Shown here: positions 25,040 through 33,314 of the stretch, piece after piece | Layout of the letters: each line of letters begins with the position of its first letter | Position numbering within the stretch: position 1 is the stretch's first letter | Assembly (NCBI GenBank): GCA_964587655.1 | Contig: CAZPMT010000020.1 | Location: 1 to 59,162 of the forward strand | Reading direction: 5' to 3' | Source of the DNA: CAZPMT01 sp964587655 | Lineage (GTDB): Bacteria > Hydrogenedentota > Hydrogenedentia > Hydrogenedentales > SLHB01 | Length of the DNA stretch: 59,162 nucleotides | The notes under the pieces: generated by a model | What the model was told of the DNA's origin: nothing | Databases searched by the model: none | The model's input: only the letters and a program-made list of their open reading frames with translations | Program-made: the position numbers and the translations under genes

Positions 25040-26962
25040 CTACAATGAATCCGCGCTGATGCCGTAGACCGTTACGTCGTGGTACCCGCCGTGGAGGTAG
25101 AGCGCTTCGCGCAGCGCGCCCTCACGCTTGAATCCGACGGCTTCGAGGAAGACGCCCAGCGCCGTTTCCCTAAGCGAAACAGGCACGAGCAGTCGTCGAA
25201 TCGACTGCTGTCCGCCGGCCTCTTTCAGTATCGCGCGGAATCCCTTCCGAACGGATTCGGATCCGTAATCGGCGTCGCCGCGCATGTAGATCCACGCCAT
25301 CGCGACGCCCGGCAGATATTCGGGCCGGAGCTTTAGCAGGCCGAAGGCCTCGCCGCTCTTGCGGATCAGCATGAGTTCTTGATCGATGCCGCGCGGATGC
25401 AGCGAGTCCATCTCGCGGTCGTATTTCGTAGCAAGGAACACGCCGCTTTCGTTACACAGGAAGTACGCAGACTCGTTCCAGTTCTCCCACTTCGTCAGCA
25501 TCTCGGCGTCGGCCTCCTCGATCGGACGCACGCCAATCGTCAGCGTCAGCGCCGCGCGCGCAAGCGCGAACAGCGACGGCTTTTCCCGCCGCCCGAGCGT
25601 CTTGTAGATGCGGTCGAAGTGTACCCCCTTCGATGAAAGCTGCTGAAACGCCGACACCGCCGCCGCCATCCAGGACCGTTGCGCGTCGCACCACGGCCCG
25701 TGCGGCCGGCGAAAGGATCCCGTAAACGCCTGGTGCACCGCGGCGGATCCCCCGCCGCAGAGGTTGCGGACCCAGCAGTCCATGCATTCCTTTGTGGTGA
25801 GCGAGCCGACGTCTTCGAAACGTTTCATGCGTTCCTCGTCGAAACTCGCGTCCACGGCGGAGCCGAGTCGTAAGTCCTCAATGCCGCACATCCGCCGGCA
25901 CGGGTAGATCGATCCCTTATCATCAATGGCGAGTTCATTCATGCCCACGGGATCGGAACGCCGCAGCGGCGTGCCTGCGTAAATGCGCTGGAAGAGCGCC
26001 GAGATCGGATCGAGGCGGAAGTACTGCTGTTTGAGAAGCCGCTCCGCGTAGTAGTTGGCCGATTGGCTCAGGCCCGCCAGCATCGCCTGCGGATCGAATG
26101 ACGGGTTTGCCGCATAGGCGCCGTCCAAATCCAACTCGATCGTGCTGAAACCCGCGCCAAACAGCGCCTCGACCACGCCGCCGAACCCGGGATGATTCGG
26201 TTGGACGATAATGCGCCCCGCGACGCCCTCCGCCGACGGCTGAAGGAGCTTCGCCTGGCGCGACAGAGTCTCCCCTACCGCCTGCGCGCATGCGCGAACG
26301 TGCTCGACGACGTTGGCGGCATCCTGAAAATCCATGCGCAGACTCACGGTGTGCCCGTACAGCGTCGAGGGCGGCCTGTTCACGCCCGCGTCGCACACAA
26401 GAACGGAGACGGTCAGATTCTTGCCGGCGAGCTTCGCCGACCTCAACGCGTGCGCGCAGACCTCCGCGATGAACTCCGCGTTGCGGATCTCGCACTGCTC
26501 CACGAACTCGATCTGAAGATCCTGTTGCGCCATTGAACGCGCCAGCAGCAAGAACACGGCCTCGCGCGCGATCTCCCGCGCACCGCTAGAGGCCGCAGGC
26601 GCGGCGCGGCCGAGCCATGAGCGCCGGGTCTGTTCGACTCGTTCTGTGTCGCGCGACAACGCCACGGACAGCTTCTTGACGCCCCGCTCAACCTCGAAGG
26701 CTTTCGCCATGTCCTCTTGCTTTGGAACAGTGAGGATCGATCGCGTGGCGCGTAGCCACTCGATCTCGCCGACCACCTCGGCAAGCTCCTTTCGGTCATA
26801 CTTGCCTTCGAGCAAATGATAGATCTCGTTGACGGGCAGTTCGGGGTAGTACTCGAGCACGTCCCACGAGATCGCGTCGCATTCGAAGCAGAAGCAACTT
26901 TCCGGATCGATGACGAATCGCTTCCCGTCGTGTTCGAACCGATGAAGAAACTCGCGGCGCAT
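25040..26962 (-). CDS. Radical-SAM/SPASM-like peptide maturase fused to GNAT; radical-SAM cysteines lost
   Basis: A 640-residue fusion. Residues 1-80 (HRFEHDGKRFVIDPESCFC and on) resemble the N-terminal peptide-recognition region of SPASM radical-SAM peptide maturases. The next segment aligns with a radical-SAM core, but the position of CxxxCxxC is occupied by SRDTERVEQTR (103-113), so Thr, Glu and Arg replace the three cluster cysteines. A SPASM-like cysteine set follows: Cys355, Cys359, Cys393, Cys396, Cys402 and Cys425, with CMDCWVRNLCGGG. A GNAT-type domain (about 470-640) ends the protein. It cannot bind the usual SAM [4Fe-4S] cluster in this form, so a scaffold, peptide-binding or acetyltransferase role is more likely. 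It overlaps the ABC permease stop (TGATG) and closes the operon. Confidence 0.75.
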   Translation of the reverse strand: MRREFLHRFEHDGKRFVIDPESCFCFECDAISWDVLEYYPELPVNEIYHLLEGKYDRKELAEVVGEIEWLRATRSILTVPKQEDMAKAFEVERGVKKLSVALSRDTERVEQTRRSWLGRAAPAASSGAREIAREAVFLLLARSMAQQDLQIEFVEQCEIRNAEFIAEVCAHALRSAKLAGKNLTVSVLVCDAGVNRPPSTLYGHTVSLRMDFQDAANVVEHVRACAQAVGETLSRQAKLLQPSAEGVAGRIIVQPNHPGFGGVVEALFGAGFSTIELDLDGAYAANPSFDPQAMLAGLSQSANYYAERLLKQQYFRLDPISALFQRIYAGTPLRRSDPVGMNELAIDDKGSIYPCRRMCGIEDLRLGSAVDASFDEERMKRFEDVGSLTTKECMDCWVRNLCGGGSAAVHQAFTGSFRRPHGPWCDAQRSWMAAAVSAFQQLSSKGVHFDRIYKTLGRREKPSLFALARAALTLTIGVRPIEEADAEMLTKWENWNESAYFLCNESGVFLATKYDREMDSLHPRGIDQELMLIRKSGEAFGLLKLRPEYLPGVAMAWIYMRGDADYGSESVRKGFRAILKEAGGQQSIRRLLVPVSLRETALGVFLEAVGFKREGALREALYLHGGYHDVTVYGISADSL

Positions 26963-27810
26963 CAATAGGCCCCCAACGTGCCCTTGCTGCGGCTCCAGTT
27001 CTCCATCAGCCTGAAGCACGCAATGCCGACAATCGTCCAGAAGATGCAGTTGACGAGCAGGTAGTAGAACGACGGATGCGCGAATACCGACCGGAACACC
27101 TGTTCTCCGGCGTCGTTCGCAACCGTCTGACCCTGGATTAGGACGTACTTGAGGCAGATCGCCGCGTCCGTAACGGGAACCGCGTGCGCGCCAATTCTCA
27201 ACAGGATGGGCAGTTGCTCGACGCGTTCCGTGGCCAGAACGGGCACGCCGAAGATCGCAAGCCGGACCACCATGGCAATCTGGCCCGTCTGCTTGAACAC
27301 CAGCACAAGACCCCCGAACATAAACCCGAAACCGATCAGGTTGAAATACGTTAACCCGAGCAGCGCCGCCGTTGGAACAAAATCCGCATGAAGCGTACCT
27401 TTGACGCTCTTCGCGATGAGCCATATCATCAGAGCCGACGTGAGGATGCTGGATATCGAACTCACCACGGACCGGGCCATGAAGTTCGTCACGAGTCCGT
27501 GAGGACTCATGCAAAGCTGTTCGAGCTGCCCGCTCTGAGAAAGCTCCTGTAATCCCTGCGTGAACATGCCGACGATCCCGAACGCGAACATGCCGATGAT
27601 AAAACCCAAAGCCCAGTTCGTGGCGTCCTGCCCGCTCGTCATGTCCTCTATCTGCCTCTCCACGGCGCCCCGGTTCGCCATAACGCCCAAGACGAACATG
27701 AGCAGCACCGCGTACCCGATGATCATGCCGGTGATGGTCCGGAACCAGTAGCGCCGCATGATGATGAACGTCCGAACCAGTTCGGCCTTCATGACGAGAA
27801 AGAAACCCAT
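26962..27810 (-). CDS. ABC-2 type transporter permease
   Basis: A 282-residue inner-membrane protein with about six hydrophobic segments, beginning MGFFLVMKAELVRTFIIMRRY as in ABC-2 permeases. It should pair with the ATPase encoded just upstream to export a substrate, in this context plausibly the small peptides of the same operon. The ATG at 27810 follows AGGAGAGGT. It lies ten bases after the ATPase stop and overlaps the next start by TGATG. Confidence 0.88.
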   Translation of the reverse strand: MGFFLVMKAELVRTFIIMRRYWFRTITGMIIGYAVLLMFVLGVMANRGAVERQIEDMTSGQDATNWALGFIIGMFAFGIVGMFTQGLQELSQSGQLEQLCMSPHGLVTNFMARSVVSSISSILTSALMIWLIAKSVKGTLHADFVPTAALLGLTYFNLIGFGFMFGGLVLVFKQTGQIAMVVRLAIFGVPVLATERVEQLPILLRIGAHAVPVTDAAICLKYVLIQGQTVANDAGEQVFRSVFAHPSFYYLLVNCIFWTIVGIACFRLMENWSRSKGTLGAY

Positions 27811-27819
27811 ACCTCTCCT

Positions 27820-28893
27820 CTATTCTTCCTTTGATTCACAGGCGTCCGCTCCGCCTCGTGGCGCTAGGTCCGCAGTGCCGCCCGTGTTCGTAAGCCGAAG
27901 GAACACGTTCTCCAGTTTCTGCTGCCGTTGCGTAATAGATCGCAGCAGGAACCCGCGCCGCCGGAGCCGTTCGATAAGCGCGTAGAGCGCCTCCGAGCGC
28001 TTCACGAACTCGTCCTCGACCCACACCACCAGCGTCGGGACATATTCCTCGACCAAGATCTCCAGATCGCGCACGCCGGGAATCCCCGAAACTTCATCGT
28101 GCGACGGCAGCCGGTCCAACCGTATCTCGAAAACGAGATCCGAGAACAACTCGAGAAGCTGCTCCGTGGGCTTGCAGGCGACCAGGCTGCCCTTGTTGAT
28201 GATGCCTATCCGATCGCAGATCTCCTGGGCAACGTGCATGTCGTGCGTGGTCACGAGCACGCACTTGCCTTGTTCCCGGGTCATCTCGATGATCTTGTCC
28301 TTGATATTCCGGCTGCTCTGCACGTCAAGCCCCGTCGTCGGCTCATCGAGCAGGATCACCGGCGGATCCGCGATAAGCGCAATGCAAATCGCGAGCTTCT
28401 GTTTCTCGCCGCGGGACAGCCGCCGCACCTGGACGTTCATCTTCTCATTGAGACCGATGAATCTGAGCAGTTGCACCGCCCGATCCTTGAGAACGCGGCC
28501 CTTGACGTTCTTGAGGTTCCCGTAGTACATGAGGTTCTCGACCGGCGTAAGCGGCCAGATGCTCGTCCGCGTTCCCTCGAGCACGACACCGACCCGCTTG
28601 AGGATCTCGAGCCGCTTCTTCTCCACTTGCAGGCTGTCGACGTAGACGATCCCGCGATCCGGACGGATCAGGCCTGAGACCATCTTCACGGTGGTGGTCT
28701 TGCCCGCGCCGTTCGGGCCGAGGAGCCCGAAAACCTCTCCAGGCTGAATGCTGAAGCTGATGTCTTTGGCGGCGTGAACCGTCTGCTTCTTGTAGAAGAG
28801 CCGCTTTCCCGCGTCCTCGTCGTGCTGGAGAAAATGGCGCGTGTAGAACGTCTTGTCAACGTGATCAAGCTCGACCAGATATCGACTGCTCAT
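27820..28893 (-). CDS. ABC transporter ATP-binding protein
   Basis: A 357-residue ATPase: Walker A GPNGAGKTT at 59-67, a signature motif written LSRGEKQ (159-165) in place of the usual LSGGQ, Walker B VILLDEP at 179-185 and the switch His in VTTHDMH. The N-terminus has an insertion (about 18-38) before the first strand. A C-terminal extension of about 120 residues follows the ATPase core, as in DrrA/NatA-type exporters. The start overlaps the end of the CPBP gene (ATGA), so translation is coupled. Confidence 0.92.
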   Translation of the reverse strand: MSSRYLVELDHVDKTFYTRHFLQHDEDAGKRLFYKKQTVHAAKDISFSIQPGEVFGLLGPNGAGKTTTVKMVSGLIRPDRGIVYVDSLQVEKKRLEILKRVGVVLEGTRTSIWPLTPVENLMYYGNLKNVKGRVLKDRAVQLLRFIGLNEKMNVQVRRLSRGEKQKLAICIALIADPPVILLDEPTTGLDVQSSRNIKDKIIEMTREQGKCVLVTTHDMHVAQEICDRIGIINKGSLVACKPTEQLLELFSDLVFEIRLDRLPSHDEVSGIPGVRDLEILVEEYVPTLVVWVEDEFVKRSEALYALIERLRRRGFLLRSITQRQQKLENVFLRLTNTGGTADLAPRGGADACESKEE

Positions 28894-29816
28894 GAGAACT
28901 CCACGTGTCGGCATGCCTTCGCAGGCGTACCCGGGGCGGACGCAACCGGACCATGCGCCGACGGCTCCGTCCATTCCGTGTATTCCAGATATGCCGCGCC
29001 CGGATCGCGTGCGGGCGCCACAACGAACACCGCCAGGCGTTCGCCCGCCAGGAACTCGCACTCGCGCTGGGCGATCTCCTCGCTCTCGGTTTCGTCCACG
29101 CGAACCAGGTATTCGAGAAACGCGATCTCGATATTCCGAACCGCGTGGATAACGATAACGAGAATCAAGCTGCCGGTCCAATAGTATAGGACCCCGAGAA
29201 GAAGCGCGAATCCCATGAACTCGGACGATTGCGCGAACTCATTCCGGAAGAAATGCTCGTGCACGCACGAGAAAACGACCGAGACCAGCGCGATGCTCAA
29301 AATGGCGCTGCCCGTCCATGCGGTCAGCAGCGGCTGAAGGCTCACACGGTAGATCATCTCCTCCGCGATGCTCACGGAGACAAACTGAAGAAGCACGGCC
29401 GGGCTTTCGATCATGAAATTCCACAGCGCGCGAAAATCGATGAAGTGGCCGGCTGCGGTGCGCAGCGACTGCTGCGTGACGAGCAGGCTTGCGCCGAAGA
29501 TCAGATGTCCCGCAAGAAGGCCCAGCCCGATGTGCACTGGCGAAACGAGTTGCCGCGAGAAGACGCCCTGGCGGTGTCCAAAGTAGCAGGCCAGCGCGAA
29601 AACGGCCACCTGAAGATACGCCCCGAGAATCGTCTTTTTCGTTTCCAGCTTGCGGCCCGAGCAACACACAACGACAAACGGCGCCGCGTCGAAAACGAAC
29701 GTGCCAAGCGGGACGGAGCCCATCTCGGGCCGAGCCCTTCCCGCCGTCTTCAGGATGACGGCGACGTGGATCCCCAAGAGCAGCAGAAAGAGGATCCCGA
29801 GGACAGTCACCGGCAT
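28890..29816 (-). CDS. CPBP (CAAX/Abi-type) intramembrane metalloprotease family protein
   Basis: A 308-residue polytopic protein with the three CPBP motifs: EEMIYR (152-157), FSCVH (182-186) and HAVRN (224-228), the glutamate/histidine residues expected to hold catalytic zinc. A soluble tail of about 70 residues follows the last helix. In peptide-producing loci, CPBP proteins serve as leader-processing proteases or as self-immunity proteins; which applies here is unknown. The ATG at 29816 overlaps the stop of the upstream GNAT gene (TAATG). Confidence 0.85.
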   Translation of the reverse strand: MPVTVLGILFLLLLGIHVAVILKTAGRARPEMGSVPLGTFVFDAAPFVVVCCSGRKLETKKTILGAYLQVAVFALACYFGHRQGVFSRQLVSPVHIGLGLLAGHLIFGASLLVTQQSLRTAAGHFIDFRALWNFMIESPAVLLQFVSVSIAEEMIYRVSLQPLLTAWTGSAILSIALVSVVFSCVHEHFFRNEFAQSSEFMGFALLLGVLYYWTGSLILVIVIHAVRNIEIAFLEYLVRVDETESEEIAQRECEFLAGERLAVFVVAPARDPGAAYLEYTEWTEPSAHGPVASAPGTPAKACRHVEFS

Positions 29817-30451
29817 TACTCCGCGGCCTTGACGCCTAAGGCGTCCGCCGCTTGTCGATCTTCCACCATGGACCGCATCATCGTTCCCGTCGAACGCTGA
29901 TGCCTTTCGCGAAACGCGTCGAACTCGGTCCGCAGGAGACCGTAACCGTAAACGTCGTAGAGCTTGCCGTCGCGCGCGACGTGTTCCTCGAGGGTCAACT
30001 CCCGCTTCCCGCCAACCTTCTCCATAATCCGCCACGACGGCTCGTTGAACGAGTAGATGAACGCGCCTATCCGGTGCAGGTTCAACTCGTCAAAGCAGTA
30101 TTCCATGGCGCGATAAGACGCTACGGCCGCGACAAGATGGTTCCGCAGCTTCTTGTTGCCGAGGTACAGGTCGACGCTGCACGATCGATTCCGCCAACTG
30201 ATCCGCTGCAACGAAAGAAGCCCGACGGGACCATGTTCTGGAGAGTCGATGACCAGATAGATGCCGCCGGGCATGGTCTGCCCGGACGCCCGGCCCAGCA
30301 TCGAGACGATCTGTTCGCGGATCTGCTTCGGGGATCGCGACGGGTCTCCATACAGGAACTGGAGAAAGTCCGGGTCTTCCATCCAGCCCACAATGGTGTC
30401 CAGGTCTTCCCGCTCCGCCCGGCGAAGGAACGTCTTGCTCTTGATGGCCAT
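29816..30451 (-). CDS. GNAT family N-acetyltransferase (RimJ-like)
   Basis: A 211-residue acyl-CoA-dependent N-acyltransferase. FLRRAEREDLDTIVGWMEDPDF starts the fold, the acetyl-CoA loop is at about 95-110 (LGNKKLRNHLVAA), and AFIYSFNEPSWRIMEKVGG plus YDVYGYGLL mark the C-terminal half typical of the RimJ/RimL group. The ATG at 30451 has AGGAG seven bases upstream and lies nine bases after the first GNAT gene. Acylation of a peptide or of a lysine is plausible from context but not shown. Confidence 0.88.
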   Translation of the reverse strand: MAIKSKTFLRRAEREDLDTIVGWMEDPDFLQFLYGDPSRSPKQIREQIVSMLGRASGQTMPGGIYLVIDSPEHGPVGLLSLQRISWRNRSCSVDLYLGNKKLRNHLVAAVASYRAMEYCFDELNLHRIGAFIYSFNEPSWRIMEKVGGKRELTLEEHVARDGKLYDVYGYGLLRTEFDAFRERHQRSTGTMMRSMVEDRQAADALGVKAAE

Positions 30452-30459
30452 GTTCGCTC

Positions 30460-31086
30460 CTATGACGTCTCGGCAACGGCTGCGACTACGTCCGCGCCAT
30501 AAGGCGTGTTCCGCCGGTGCAGCATGAAGGACTCAATGCCGTACCACCGGCCAAGCGTGTACACCGCCTCGCGCTGAGTGCCGCTGCTCACGAAACCATA
30601 CCGAAGAAGGGATTCGACGAACGCCCGTTCGCTGTCCAGCGCGTTGGCCATTATTTTGTTCAGGTGAAACTGCTCGAAGGCGCGCCGCGCCAGAAAATCC
30701 AGCACTTCCGGCGCAAGCGGCCCGGCAAAATCCGCGTCGTCATGGAGCATCATGACGATCTCGCCGTGACGGGCGTCGAGACCTATCGCCCGTAGCGAGC
30801 AGAAGCCCAGGATCTTCCCCGTCTTATCCTCGACGGCATACAGAAAAGGCTGTCCCATTTCCGTCTTGGACATCACCTCGCGCAATTCGTCGAAGTTGGG
30901 GAAGATAGGTTCCCGCCGCGGATCGAGCAAACAGCATCGCGGCGCGCAGGGATCGTACAGGAGCTTCAGCGCGCCTGCATCGTCCGGTTCCGCCGTGCGA
31001 ATGACGGTATACTCTCCCACGATCATACCGTTCGTCCAACGCTCCGCATAGAACGATTCTCCCTTGTGCAAGGCCGCTGCCGCCAT
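30460..31086 (-). CDS. GNAT family N-acetyltransferase-like protein
   Basis: A protein of about 208 residues with a GNAT fold: YTVIRTAEPDDAGAL at the start, GFCSLRAIG as the central strand, and a C-terminal RYGFVSSG segment followed by GRWYGIESFML. The order of elements matches the C-terminal GNAT domain of the fusion protein at the end of the operon. The ATG at 31086 is used. A start at 31158 would put the N-terminus inside the terminator hairpin and is rejected; an ATG at 31026 is possible. It is the first gene after the terminator that separates the small peptide genes from the rest. Confidence 0.8.
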   Translation of the reverse strand: MAAAALHKGESFYAERWTNGMIVGEYTVIRTAEPDDAGALKLLYDPCAPRCCLLDPRREPIFPNFDELREVMSKTEMGQPFLYAVEDKTGKILGFCSLRAIGLDARHGEIVMMLHDDADFAGPLAPEVLDFLARRAFEQFHLNKIMANALDSERAFVESLLRYGFVSSGTQREAVYTLGRWYGIESFMLHRRNTPYGADVVAAVAETS

Positions 31087-31116
31087 GGCATGCTGGCGCC
31101 CCTCGCCATACCGTAT

Positions 31117-31156
31117 AAAAAAGCACGCCGGGACTTCAAATCCCTGGAGTCCCGGC
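31117..31156 (-). terminator. Intrinsic terminator between the small peptide genes and the operon body
   Basis: Read on the minus strand, GCCGGGACT (31156-31148) pairs perfectly with AGTCCCGGC (31135-31127); after GTGC comes a run of six T (31122-31117). The hairpin starts 22 bases after the stop of the second small gene. Partial read-through would give many copies of the peptide mRNA and few of the enzymes and transporter, a common arrangement in peptide biosynthetic operons. Confidence 0.85.
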
Positions 31157-31177
31157 ACATTCTGTTTCGTCGAAGGT

Positions 31178-31336
31178 TTACAGGCTGACTTCGTTTTTCT
31201 TCTGGACCACGAAGTCCGACCATGCCTTCCAGATGGCGTTCATGAAGTCGGTCTTCGCGTCGGCAAAGTCCGGGTGCGATCCGCTGGTCCGCGTCCACGC
31301 ATTGCGCGACACCGACACTTTTCCCACGTGTTTCAT
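31178..31336 (-). CDS. Small peptide MKHV-B (52 residues), candidate precursor peptide
   Basis: A short gene of 53 codons with GGAGGT five bases before the ATG. The product begins MKHVGKVSVSRNAW and has no cysteine. It contains three Trp (residues 14, 36, 39), a Ser/Thr-rich early part (RTSGS) and an amphipathic Trp/Phe/Asp region around 28-43 (AIWKAWSDF), then QKKNEVSL at the end. It shares its first four residues with the neighbouring small gene. The strong ribosome site, the position directly downstream of a promoter and the following terminator support real translation. The product may be a RiPP or bacteriocin-like precursor; this is inference. Confidence 0.75.
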   Translation of the reverse strand: MKHVGKVSVSRNAWTRTSGSHPDFADAKTDFMNAIWKAWSDFVVQKKNEVSL

Positions 31337-31444
31337 CGTAGACCTCCGACATATCGAGCGGTCTCGTCTTCAGCCGCCCTGCAACTCAAGTCCGAGCCTC
31401 ACATACCTGACTCATTTCCCGCGCCACCCGGCGCGGTCCCACCA

Positions 31445-31597
31445 TCACGTCGTGGTCGGATACTTCGCCGCCAACACCGGCACGAGCGCCGTCAGCAACG
31501 AAATGATGAAGCTAATCAGGACGCTGATGGGAATGGGTCCCGGCTCAAAACTATCCGAACTGGCAGGCAATTGGGTGATATTCCTTACATGCTTCAT
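31445..31597 (-). CDS. Small peptide MKHV-A (50 residues), candidate precursor peptide
   Basis: A short gene of 51 codons with AGGAGG at 31607-31612, nine bases before the ATG. The product starts MKHVRNITQLPASS, continues with FEPGPIPI, then a strongly hydrophobic helix (about 24-43, SVLISFIISLLTALVPVL) and ends AAKYPTTT. There is no cysteine. The single membrane-like helix after a polar leader resembles small membrane-active peptides or bacteriocin components. It is the first gene of the operon. It shares the MKHV start with the second small gene, but otherwise the two differ, so they could be two components of one product. Confidence 0.75.
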   Translation of the reverse strand: MKHVRNITQLPASSDSFEPGPIPISVLISFIISLLTALVPVLAAKYPTTT

Positions 31598-31721
31598 ACC
31601 TTTGAACCTCCTATGTTTACGGTTCCCGGGACAATCGGGTTAGTCTCCTCGACACCCCGGGGTTGTGGGCTGCGCGCTCCCCTCCTTTCCGGACGGGAGA
31701 CCCAACCCAAACCTCTTCCAC

Positions 31722-31749
31722 ATTACACTGTCCTCAGTTGCCAAGTCAA
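31722..31749 (-). promoter_or_regulatory. Sigma70-like promoter for the small-peptide operon
   Basis: On the minus strand TTGACT (31749-31744) and TGTAAT (31727-31722) are separated by 16 bases; each differs from the sigma70 consensus at one position. Transcription would begin near 31714 and leave a leader of about 117 bases before the first small gene. Confidence 0.6.
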
Positions 31750-31940
31750 GCCGGTCGAGCACGCGAACTGCTCAAGAAAGACTACCCGCCCCTCACTCGT
31801 TCGTTACACTGGCTGAACTGTTCCGTGCGGCAACATCGGCTCACCCTTCTTATACCCCGATACCACCTAACGGTTCCCGACGATTGTAAGCCCAGAGGCG
31901 ATTATCGCGGCGTTTCATTGTCTCTTGTCTCACACGTTAA

Positions 31941-32057
31941 CCCGGAGAAGGCAATAGACGCGCGGGAACTACAGCAAACGCGCAGGAAAAGGGGGTCACG
32001 CGTCGACTTTGCCCTTCACTCGCCTGGCGGGCCTCGTTCCCGTCCACCTCGTCCATA
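31941..32057 (-). repeat. Dispersed repeat, copy 1
   Basis: Read on the minus strand this begins TGGACGAGGTGGACGGGAAC and continues through CAGGCGAGTGAAGGGC, GTCGACGCGTGA, CCTGCGCGTTTGCTGT and CGCGCGTCTATTGCC. The same order of blocks occurs at 58668-58790, and the first part occurs at 50057-50130. No long gene fits it. It fills part of the gap 31750-32303, in which I see no other feature apart from the upstream region of argC. Confidence 0.75.
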
Positions 32058-32303
32058 GTCCTGAGAGGCGCTCATCAGCAGAGTCAAAGAGGCGGCAGTA
32101 CAGTCTTCGGCTCAAGCGTTTGAACGCCGCCGCAATCGGGAACTATAATCCGGTGTTTTCGCGAGCGGAACGCTGCATAATAACTGTACGGTTAATAGGC
32201 GATGTCGAATGCGCGGGGCCGCCGCGCGATCCCGGCGTTGCCGGTGGCGAATTCATCCGTCTGACGATTCGGTTTTCAGGACTTGTTTGAGAGGAGAAGT
32301 TGA

Positions 32304-33314
32304 ATGATTCGTGTAGGTCTTGTGGGCGCAATCGGCTACGGCGGACGCGAGTTGATCCGCCTCATCAGCATGCATCCCGATGCCAAGCTGGTCGCGGCCG
32401 CCGAACTCGAAGGCGGCAAGCGGCTCGAAGATCTCCTGCCGGCGTTCGGCAAGATCGTCGACGTTGTTGTCGAGACCTTCGACCCCGAAGCCCTCGCTAA
32501 GAAATGCGACGTGGTCTTCATCGCCGTGCCGGGAACGAAATCGATGCCGTTGGGGGCCGCGTTGCGCGCGGCGGGAGCGCGCACCGTGGACATGGGACCC
32601 GATTTCCGCATCAAGGACACTGCGCTCTTCACTGAGTACTACAAGGTCGAACATTCCGCCGCGCACCTTCTGCCGGAGGCGGTATATGGTCTTGTTCCTT
32701 ACTACCGCGACAAGATCCGCGACGCGCAGTTAATCGCCGCGCCCGGTTGTTATCCCGCGAGCGTAATCTTCCCGGTGCGTCCCTTGCTCGACGCCCCGAT
32801 TGCGGACGTGCCGATTGTCGTCGACGCCATTTCGGGTCTGAGCGGTGCGGGCCGCGCGGTTTCCGAGGCGTTTCATTTCCCAGAAATGAACGAGAACGTT
32901 AAGGCGTATCGCATCGGCGTGCACCAGCACACGCCAGAGATCGAGCAGGAACTCGGGTTCAAGTTCAAGGTCCAGTTTACGCCGCACGTCGGCCCATACA
33001 CCCGAGGGATATTGAGCACAATCACGGTCCGCGTAAAGGAACCATTCGATGTCGCGCCGTACTATGCGCGGTACGCGGCGGAGCCCTTCGTGCGCGTCCT
33101 CGGCGAGGGCAAGCCCGCCGAAATCCGCCACGTTCGCGGTTCGAACTTCTGCGATATCGGCTGGGTGATGGACAAGCGCACCGGCAACCTCGTTATCGTG
33201 AGCGCGATTGACAACCTCGTCGGCGGCACCGCCGGCATGGCCGTCCAGTGCATGAACGTCATGTTCGGTCTGGACGAGAGGGCCGGCCTCAAACTCGCGG
33301 GGATGATGCCATGA
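32304..33314 (+). CDS. argC: N-acetyl-gamma-glutamyl-phosphate reductase ArgC
   Basis: ArgC reduces N-acetylglutamyl phosphate to the semialdehyde with NADPH in arginine synthesis. The 336-residue protein has the N-terminal nucleotide-binding motif GLVGAIGYGG (5-14), the catalytic Cys149 in APGCYPAS and GVHQHTPEIEQEL with the conserved histidines. The ATG at 32304 follows a GAGGAGAAG site. It overlaps argJ (ATGA), and argB follows. Confidence 0.95.
   Translation: MIRVGLVGAIGYGGRELIRLISMHPDAKLVAAAELEGGKRLEDLLPAFGKIVDVVVETFDPEALAKKCDVVFIAVPGTKSMPLGAALRAAGARTVDMGPDFRIKDTALFTEYYKVEHSAAHLLPEAVYGLVPYYRDKIRDAQLIAAPGCYPASVIFPVRPLLDAPIADVPIVVDAISGLSGAGRAVSEAFHFPEMNENVKAYRIGVHQHTPEIEQELGFKFKVQFTPHVGPYTRGILSTITVRVKEPFDVAPYYARYAAEPFVRVLGEGKPAEIRHVRGSNFCDIGWVMDKRTGNLVIVSAIDNLVGGTAGMAVQCMNVMFGLDERAGLKLAGMMP

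Noticed and set aside
31087..31158. Longer start for the first GNAT gene at 31158
   Set aside because: This would begin inside the terminator hairpin and has no ribosome site.
31178..31597. Ranthipeptide/SCIFF-type precursor identity for the two micro-genes
   Set aside because: Neither peptide contains cysteine, and the radical-SAM-like partner lacks its cluster motif.
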